DNA of 18,126 nt from Smittium mucronatum (Eukaryota > Kickxellomycota > Harpellomycetes > Harpellales > Legeriomycetaceae), in assembly GCA_001953115.1 (NCBI GenBank), contig LSSL01002520.1, forward strand, positions 1 to 18,126. The letters are read 5' to 3'. A program made the position numbers and the translations under genes. This document shows, one piece after another, positions 10,451-18,126 of this stretch. The notes beneath the pieces were generated by a model that ran no database searches, was not told the DNA's origin, and was given only the letters and a program-made list of their open reading frames with translations. Numbering within the stretch: the stretch's first letter is position 1; each line of letters begins with the position of its first letter.

Positions 10451-12052
10451 TTACCGAAATATTTAATATAAATACCATGGGAATTTATTGATTATATTTG
10501 CTTTGGAAAGAAATTTATGATTCGGTATTCAAATTTTTCATAGTTAAACATCTTTGTTTATTTTCTTAATACTACTATACATATTTAGGTCAAACTTGTT
10601 ATATCTCTTCATTAATAAATAATTACGACATGAGTCAATTTTAATATTTTTTTTCAGAATTATATTAAGTTTATAATGTATTTGAATACATAATAATTCC
10701 AAGTCAAATTTTTTGAATGGTCTTACATAGTTTTTATTTATCAAGTACTAATTATATATTGTAATCTTTATTTTAAAATTTAAAATTTTTTTAATAAATT
10801 AATTATCTATTCGAAATTTCAGATGTTTTGTTCTTCATTATTTTGGATTTATTTTCTTTGTATGAAACATAATCCATTTTATTATCTACAATTTTTTTAT
10901 CATTTTAATCAGCGAATTTTTTTTATACTCACCTTTTTTATAAATTTTTTTATTATTTGATTGTTGAATTAAATAATTCGAGATTTATTTTCTCTTTTAG
11001 TTTATAAGTTACAAATCTTTGGGAAAATTTTATTGGGGCATATATTTTTTTAGTTTATTTAACATCTAATTAATTTTTTATAGCTATATTTCAAAAAATT
11101 TAATTAGATAATTATAAAATGATAAAATAAATAAATATCAAACTTTTTTTGGTTGAATTATTTCTATTAGTTTATATTTTATATCTACTATTTATTTTTA
11201 ATTGAAAATCGTATAATTAATTTTCATATTATTATTTATAATTTATTACATGCACTATTTAATTTTTGTTTTTCACTCGTTATATTTTGAAAATATCTAT
11301 GATTTTTATGAAATTCGCCATAATAGAGCTTGATGCAAAGTTATAAAACTAAGTTAGATTTTTCATTAAAATTTAAATTTTGCTTTCCAATTTTATACCG
11401 GTTTTGTGATTCTTATTACGTGTACCAATTTTTAAATTTATTGAAATACTCCTTTGAGGTGGAAATTTTTTTATTAGTTTACTTTTAATTTTACCATTTA
11501 GAAAAATATGTTGAAAATAACTTGTAATTTTTTTAATTTAATTTTAATTTAAAAAAGAATATTTAAGCTATATAAATGTTGAGAATTCATTAAAATAATT
11601 ATTTTTTCCCATTTATATATGATTTGAGATTACTAATCCTTAAAAAAAAGTCATTTAAATATTAGTAAAAAATCTTAATATTGTCCTCCAAATATTTTAT
11701 AAAAACTTAATTTAAAATTTTTATTTTTTCGGTGATTTTTCTCTGGATTAGAAAAAAAGATAGATTTTATCCAAGTTAAACATTAAATAGAATCTACCCA
11801 TTTCATTTAACCAAAAATTTATTAGAAGTTTTAATAAACCAAAAAAAATCAGATCTTAATATCATTCATCTTAGGATGCCTATTTTTGGTTTTACCTTTT
11901 CTCGCAAGAAATCAATATATATACTAGTTTCAGGGATTTTTTACAAAAAAAAGTTTTAAAAATGATCTTAACTTTATTTTGAAATTTTTCTTTTTTCCTT
12001 ATTATTAAAAATTTGATAGATTCAAAAGTACAGACATTTTCTAAAATAGATA

Positions 12053-12075
12053 TTATACGTTTTAAATACGTATAA
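12053..12075. repeat. Eight-base perfect inverted repeat
   Basis: TTATACGT and ACGTATAA flank a seven-base spacer (tttaaat). The arms hold two of the few CG dinucleotides in this part of the desert. It could be a small hairpin or protein site, but chance is quite possible. Confidence 0.3.
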
Positions 12076-15000
12076 ATAATTTTTTATTAATTTTTATGAA
12101 TAAAGATCTTTTTATATTTATTTATTATAAAATGAAAAATCAAACGGGTTTTGTATCCTTTCTATCCTATCTATCCACTGTGATTCCATAATATTTAAAA
12201 TAATAAATATTCAGTAGGCCAATGGAAGAACAGGTGCATAAAGAAAAACAACTAGAAATAATAAAATCGCCAAATTTTGATTTGGATAGCCTTTATAAAA
12301 AATATTATTACACACCTTTTGACAACAGCTTAAACCCTTATCCCTAAATATTATATATAAATAGCAAAAAAAACAACTAATTAAAATATTAAATTAAAAC
12401 GTTTAACTATCTAACTACTATGTACTAAAATTAATCCGAAAATTATTATGACCACATAATAAATGCCGTTTTTTTTTTATAATTTCTGTGATTTTACAAT
12501 ACTTTTAAACCAAATACAGGAATTAAAAATACTCTATAAGAGCTAGTTAGAAACTATTTTGCTAGGTAAAAAACTTCTAAAATGGTGTGGTAGATTCTTA
12601 ATGAAGAGAAATTTTATGTTGCACCTTGTTTAAGCCAAAATTACCAGACATGATTTTTTAACCAAAAAAAGTGAAATTTATTGATAGATTTAAAAAAAAT
12701 GTTAAAAACCATAAAAAATATATAATTGGGATAATAGAAGAAATAAAATTATTTTATATTTAGTTTAACAGAAAATACTAAATTTAATTTAATAAATTCA
12801 CTAGATAATTTTATGCATAGAATTAGATGAAAAAGTGATATTTTAAGAGACTAACTCTTCATTAAGAATCGCAAATGTATTTATTTTTTTCTCCAGAATG
12901 CTACTCTTCAAAATTAAATATATTTTATGAAATTTCTGCTTCCAATATTCAATTATTTTCGACATAATTTTTACTTAATTACCCATATAAATCACATTAT
13001 ATATTCGATATACTAAAGTGCCCTTAATAAACGATTAATTACCTTGATAAAACATCATATTGATAAATTTAATTATCTACTGATATTTGTGTGTGTTTAT
13101 AACTCTATAATATGCATAAATTAATATAATTTTTTTATATCCTGTAGACTATGCATTAAAAAAAACTTTAAATTAAAATTAATTTTATATTTACTGATTA
13201 TATTGGATAACGAAGACTATTCTTTTTTCGCCTTAGATTTGGTCTTTAAAATTAAATATATGATATTTAAGGGGGAGAAGTAAAATTATTATATTACTGA
13301 CGTTTTTTTAATCTCAATTTTTTAGATATCTTTTTTTAGATTGAAAAAACTATTTTTAATTGCAATAAAACATATAATAGTCTTTAAAACATATATAAAA
13401 TCATTGATAAAAAATCAATAGTTAACTAAATAGATAATCACATTAATTTATTTTAAAGTATAGTTTAAAAAAAAAATTACTGGTTTAATATTTAGAAATT
13501 ATTTTTTAGATAAATAAATTAAAATTATTGTTAAATAATCTTTTTATTAGAAGATTTATACAAATAAGTATTTATCCTAAAAATCTCATATAATCTTTTA
13601 ATTAATTAAACAGAACTATCAATAAGATATCTAACAAATAAATATTACTAATTTATCAATTAAAATAGCTAAAATGCCTCATCATTGGATAATTCTTCAA
13701 TTTGAGAGCCATATTTTTTGATGATTTTAAGAAAAATAAAATATTTAACTGTTAAATCTTTATTTGTGCTATATTTTTAGTTAAATTGAATAAAAAATTT
13801 TATTATTATGCCAAGTTTTATTATTGAAATAAAAAACATGAATTATTAGGGAAGTTATTAATATATTTTTTATAAAAATAATCTCATTATAATATCCCAA
13901 ATATTCAATAATTAATAAATGTTTTCGATAATTTAGTTGTTATAAAAACAATAACTTTTTTGGATAAAAGTAAATATCTCAGTTTTTATCATATATCGAA
14001 TAATAGTTTAGATTGATTTATAATGTAATGTGCAGATTAAAATTTTTAAGATTTCTCGGCTTTGTAACAAACTAAAAAAAATATTTTGAATTAAAATATT
14101 AATTAAAACCAATATTCTAGTTAAAATTTTTTATTATCATTTAATTGGTATACTTTAAAATAAATCCGCTGCAAAGAATAAAAATAACGAATATTTTTCT
14201 TTATTATTATCTTCAGATAAGAAAATAAACAAAAAAATTCAGATTGAGTATTTTTTTCTTAAATTATAATTTTTATATTGGTAAAAAAGTTACCAAATAT
14301 GTGGAATATATAAATAAGTTTATTCTAGAGTAGATTAAAAGCGTAAAATTTTTAATTTCATGTACTAAAATAGATAAAAAAAAATAATTCTAATAAATTT
14401 TACTATGGTTAAACTGTGGTCTTATAATCTATTATTAAGAATTTAAAAAGTATATTCATTCATTTATGCATATATTTTTTTGATCTCATGATTTTTCAAC
14501 CAAATATAAAACACTGATGATGGTAATTATATCATAGTTAAAAAATATTTGTATTAATATCTGATTATAATCGTTTCTTGAATAGGTTTAAAATAGAGAT
14601 TTTATAATTAATTTTAAAAAAACTTATTAAAATTTGAGTAATTTTGCGAAATTTTATAAAAATAATTAATAAAGAAATTACAAGCTCGATTTTCTAGTAT
14701 GATAAGTACGTTAAAATTTATTCATAGTTAAGATTTATATATCCTTTTTTATAAGTATAACTAATAATATAGAGCATATTTTTATATATTTTTTAAATAT
14801 CCCTTGAATTAATAAGTATTTAATATTCAATTAAACAGATTACTATTAATAATGGATATATTTATTTTTAATTTATACAATTATAGTTTAATATTTCTTT
14901 TTAAAAATTAATATTAATCATATTCTATTAACTCAACATTATAATTGAATTTGAAAAACATTTTTGATTTGATGTTGATATTCTGTTCTTAGTTTTTTTC

Positions 15001-15780
15001 TAAAACGATGTTCATATGAGTATAATATGATTTTAAATACTTTTTTTAAGGGGATTAAATAGTTTTTATTTTTGAAAAATGAATGATTTTTCACTAGTTG
15101 CATACTGGAATATAACATCAGGATATTTCCAGAAATATATATATTATTATTTTATACATTTGAACAAAGCTTTGAAAAAAAGAAAAATAAATGAAGTCAG
15201 AAATATTTTGAATGAATTTTTTTATTTACAAAAAAAAGTACAAATTATATACCTAATAGAAAAAAACATGAATTTATTATCTTTTAAACTCTTAAGATCT
15301 ATCTGAATAAAATTTTTAATCATTATCTATATTTTTATTCCTTTAAGTTAATATTTTTTTATTCAAGAAATTAATTTAATAATTTTTCAATTAAATGTGG
15401 TAAATAATAGATTAAGTTTTTATTTATTATAACATAATTTTCTTTTTTGCTTTATTTCTATTATTTATGGATATTATAAAAAGTAAAAACGTTATATATC
15501 AAGAAAAAAATTATTTAAAAAATTATTTATATAAGAGATTACCAAAAATACATTAGAAAAATAAGTAGAAAAATAATGGATTGTATTAGAATATTTTGAA
15601 TTCAAATTGGCATTGAAGGTAAAAAATTGATAAATAATAAAAAATATTTTGCCACTCTAAAAAATAAAATGAACCAAAATATCTTAAATCCATAATAATT
15701 TATTAAAAGAATCTATTTTTCTAGTTAATATATAATAAAATCGGGAATTAAGCTCAATATTCTTATTTTTGTAAGATAAA

Positions 15781-15815
15781 ATTTATTTTTATTTTTATTT
15801 TTATTATTATTTTAT
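15781..15815. repeat. ATTTTT/ATT simple-sequence tract
   Basis: This is a short microsatellite of about three ATTTTT units followed by ATT units, directly before the locally unusual tgtgcgcgag string. It is typical of slippage in AT-rich DNA. Confidence 0.6.
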
Positions 15816-16738
15816 TGTGCGCGAGTTTATTCAGTTATTGTGATGATATTATTCACCTTTTTCATTGGAAGTTCTTTTTATTAAAGCTCATTAGTCCAAA
15901 TTATTGATAAATGCTCAAAGTTACAACCCAATTTTAAATTCATAGTTCTATCACGGATATCGGATATTTTTTATGTTATATTTAATAATTTGAAAAAAAA
16001 AAATGAACCAAATAAAGTATTCAGCTTATGATAGAATCTAGAAATTTTTTTTTTTGAAAATAAATACGTATATAATTAAAATAGCTTAATTGAAACTAGT
16101 TTTTCAAATAATATTATATAAAAAATAAATAATTTATGTTAATATATTAATTAAATGATAATAATATTAAGTTTGAACAAAAATTAAGCGTGATAATATC
16201 ATATATGATCTTATTTATATTTATCTCGATGATTTCAAAATGAGCTTTTTTCATATTTCTTTTTGCGATTTGCTGAAATTATAAATTTGATTTTTTTATT
16301 TTATTTAAATCAGTAAATCATAAAACTTATAAAAACATCATTTTGATAGTTATTCGGTTAACAGTATTCAAAAAAAAATGTGGTTATCTTATTGTGTTGA
16401 ATCGATTATGGTAATATTAAATTATTAAATTATTTAATATTGTATATTATATATAATAAAATAAATATTTTTTAGTCGAGATATGTTTTGGAAAGGTTCT
16501 GACATTACTTTCATGACTGAATAATGAAAAATTTCTGCCAAATCTACTAATAATTAAATAATTATCAATTAATTTTTGATATATTATTTTGGAAAAAATT
16601 CTAAAAATCTCTCTTTTAAATTTATAAATTTTTATATTTGTATATTTTTATAGTTGATTTTAGTTAATTTTAATAACCTTCTAAATTTCTTGTAAATTTT
16701 AATTATCTATTTTACACGAAAAATTGCCCAAGTTAATA

Positions 16739-17160
16739 CTAACTTCTTGATAAGCAACTATATGAGGTATAAGATCCATTTTCCAATGTTTTACACTTGT
16801 AATAAACACACTCGAGATCAGTGCTAGTTTTTGAGAAGACATATTTTAGTACCAGTTCGACTCGGGCTATATCCATGACTGCGACTTCCCACATTGGAAA
16901 AAACTCTGTTTGCTTCTTCTATTTAGATTACTATCACCTTGACTCTGGCTTCGCCCATGATTAAAGATCATGTCTCTTTAATAGCCAATATAAATCAGAA
17001 CCGAATTTTTATATTTTACTATAAAGCTAAATAATGCGATATATAGCTTAAAAAAGCCGCATTCAACATAAAATTACACTCTATTTTTTGTTTTAATGTT
17101 GTTTATGTTCCCTGAAACGTTTAATTTATTGTTCATTATGTACCCCAAATATGTATATTG
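16739..17160 (-). pseudogene. C-terminal part of the same LINE polyprotein
   Basis: After the polymerase core the minus strand shows YTYLGYIMNNKLNVSG (about 17110-17158), a region conserved after the thumb in many LINE proteins. Then, after stops and frame changes, it reads MGEARVKVIVI (16926-16958) and EEANRVFSNVG (16890-16922), and in a shifted frame MDIARVELVLKYVFSKTS followed by YYKCKT. These continue the order expected for the region beyond the reverse transcriptase. I see no clear CCHC zinc knuckle or RNase H domain before the stop at 16739-16741. The piece is badly worn, so boundaries are approximate. Confidence 0.65.
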
Positions 17161-17330
17161 ATAATTATTTAGGATTTTTGAACTTTTATTATCAGATCGG
17201 ATGACCTACGGCAGGAAAAATATATTAAGCCAAAATTAGATTTTTTTATAGTAATCTAGCATTTTTTCGACCTATCCGCAATTTTATTTAATACCAATTT
17301 CATTTCGATCTCAGATTCAGACAATAAAAT

Positions 17331-18126
17331 AGTTTCAAGACAAAATTCAGTTCAGTTACCCTATATATGAAAACAGGTAGATTAAAACCTTGGATATCTT
17401 TGAAAAATTCCTTATTATAAAAATCAAAGAGAATTGAAGATTCTGGGCAGCCTTGTCGCAGCCCACATAGGTAGTCAATGGGTTCGGATACATCATTTCC
17501 AATACTAACAGCTATTTTCGGTGACTTTTACAAGCCCCATATAGCGTTGAGTAACTTCCATACAATCCTAATGACCTTCAGTTTGTACAGCAGTGCGGTG
17601 TGGGGCACTCGGTCGTAGGCTTTGATATAGACGATATAGTATATGAAGGTTTTTTTATTTTTTATTTTTCTTCGCCTCGAAATTTCGTATAGGGTGGTCG
17701 CTTAAGCAACGCACTCTTCGAAATTTCGAAATCCAGCCTGTTCCTTTACTAAGATTTCATATTTTTTATCGATATGAGCCAATTTGGTAGCTATTATTTT
17801 GGATAATAGCTTTGAAAGGGTTGGAATCAGCGAAATTCCCCGATAATTATTGGGGTCTTTCATATCTCCCTTTTTGGGTACTGGAACTACTATACTAGTG
17901 TCCATATTAATTGGGATTTCCCCGGAATCGTCATAATATTGATAATTTTGAAAATAATTTTTGCCATTTTCGACTTTGGAATTTTTTCTGAGACCACCAG
18001 TTTTTATACCTCACTGGGTATTCCATCAGTGCCAGGAGCCTTGTTATTAGGTGTATCATTTAATGCCATGGTGATATCAGACCATTTAATATTATTGTCG
18101 CACTCTGGGAAGTGGTCGCAGTCGGT
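17331..18126 (-). pseudogene. LINE reverse-transcriptase domain, inactivated
   Basis: The active enzyme would copy element RNA into DNA at the target site. The longest open piece is 17702-17905 (67 codons). It begins MDTSIVVPVPKKGD, runs through NNYRGISLIP and EQAGFR, and stops at a TAA at 17702-17704. The frame then continues in phase to motif A, where the first, metal-binding aspartate position is valine (GTC at 17630-17632) in front of YIKAYDRVPH. A further in-frame TAA lies between motif A and motif B. Motif B GLRQGCP is kept. At motif C (17331-17344) a one-base loss and substitutions destroy the FADD aspartates seen in the left-hand fragment. Upstream there is a stop at 18004-18006 and a frame change near 17935. 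With both catalytic motifs lost it cannot be active. Type L1-like versus another LINE clade is not resolved. Confidence 0.9.

Larger units (their letters stand above)
10451..16738. other. Gene-free, extremely AT-rich DNA (core of the desert)
   Basis: No gene is supportable over more than 6 kb. Hand counts give about 8% GC at 13501-13560 and 12% at 14821-14880. The longest ATG frame, 15079-15306 plus (75 residues, lysine-, isoleucine- and tyrosine-rich), has no recognisable domain. Small structures seen are a TTATACGT/ACGTATAA palindrome at 12053-12075, a run of tatcc/ctatc words at 12153-12178, and an attttt repeat at 15781-15815. Between about 10.8 and 11.1 kb the plus strand carries clearly more T than A. 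Confidence 0.65.
16739..18126 (-). mobile_element. Decayed non-LTR (LINE) retrotransposon, 5' part beyond the window edge
   Basis: The minus strand carries reverse-transcriptase motifs in the right order but spread over several frames. They are NKAPGTDGIPSE (18010-18045), PVPKKGD (17864-17884), NNYRGISLIP (17822-17851), EQAGFR (17726-17743), KAYDRVPH (17600-17623), GLRQGCP (17444-17464), a broken motif C (17331-17344), SESEIEMKLVLNKI (about 17289-17330) and YTYLG (17141-17158). The C-terminal region comes last, with EEANRVFSNVG and then DIARVELVLKYVF in another frame, ending at a stop at 16739-16741. The element must continue to the right, where the endonuclease and ORF1 would lie. Composition falls from about 50% GC near motif A to desert-like toward the C-terminal end, so the end nearer the desert is more eroded. 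No poly(A) tail or target-site duplication could be placed. Confidence 0.9.

Noticed and set aside
4491..10744. Short open frames at 4491-4742, 5591-5779, 7861-8043, 8591-8782, 9725-9937 and 10544-10744
   Set aside because: All are 60-83 codons, low in complexity, without recognisable motifs, and have the same composition as the surrounding non-coding DNA.
5360..12680. Recurring accaaaa/ttggtc words (near 5362, 5729, 7389, 8287, 8932, 9006, 11839, 12661) suggesting a dispersed repeat
   Set aside because: The shared part is only eight to ten bases and the flanks do not align, so chance in low-complexity DNA explains it.
15079..15306. A 75-codon ATG frame in the most AT-rich part
   Set aside because: Its residues (I, K, N, F, Y, L) are what A/T-only codons give; there is no domain, no conserved motif and no compositional rise over the frame.
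2900..16700. Many T-rich strings such as ttttttagata and ttttttcag resembling 3' splice sites or origin consensus elements
   Set aside because: In DNA of 85-90% A+T these occur by chance many times; none is joined to a credible exon or a defined origin structure.
16850..16880. A gttcgactc string resembling the tRNA B box
   Set aside because: No T-stem forms around it, no acceptor stem was found at the right spacing, and it falls in the LINE coding remnant (the ARVEL codons on the minus strand).
1..18126. CRISPR arrays, bacterial operons, rRNA genes
   Set aside because: No regularly spaced exact repeats, no ribosome-binding sites or gene-dense layout, and no rRNA-like conserved blocks are visible; the content is eukaryotic.

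Overview
The window looks like eukaryotic, most likely fungal, nuclear DNA. It contains one intact protein gene, an intronless transporter of the fungal allantoate/nicotinate permease family on the minus strand (843-2300). It also contains two pieces of non-LTR (LINE-type) retrotransposon and a very long, extremely AT-rich stretch with no recognisable gene. The style of the LINE and the compositional contrast would suit an early-diverging AT-rich fungus, for example the Harpellales/Kickxellomycotina. That placement is a guess from memory of protein style and is not shown by the sequence.

Layout. Positions 1-450 hold a short, well-preserved LINE reverse-transcriptase fragment with the FADD catalytic motif (minus strand, 252-357). 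It lies between two imperfect 85-base direct repeats (81-165 and 360-445). Positions 446-842 are the 3' flank of the transporter. The transporter follows, with a TATA-like site at 2415-2422 upstream of its start. Positions 2503-2770 (plus strand) hold a tentative small gene that reads on only if a 22-base GT-AG intron or a frameshift is allowed. Positions 3004-3180 form a small GC-richer island with an unrecognised 51-codon minus-strand frame.

From about 3.2 to 16.7 kb there is no supportable gene. Sixty-base blocks counted by hand go from about 25-27% GC near 2.8-3.7 kb to about 8-13% GC around 7-15 kb, against 33-55% in the transporter and 50% in the best-preserved LINE part. Only short inverted repeats, simple-sequence tracts and a stretch of cryptic repeats (about 10.1-10.45 kb) stand out there.

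From 16739 to the right edge lies a second, longer LINE remnant on the minus strand. In protein order it shows the NKAPGTDGIPSE segment, the PVPKKGD/NNYRGISLIP segment, EQAGFR, motif A, motif B, a broken motif C, YTYLG, and a C-terminal region. It has several stops and frameshifts and has lost catalytic aspartates, so it is dead.

Overall this reads as one functional transporter gene on the edge of an AT-rich, retrotransposon-bracketed heterochromatin-like block. No operon, pathway cluster or new multi-gene system can be supported. The most interesting items are the LINE fragment between direct repeats, the composition and strand-skew structure of the desert, and the possible miniature-intron gene beside the transporter promoter.
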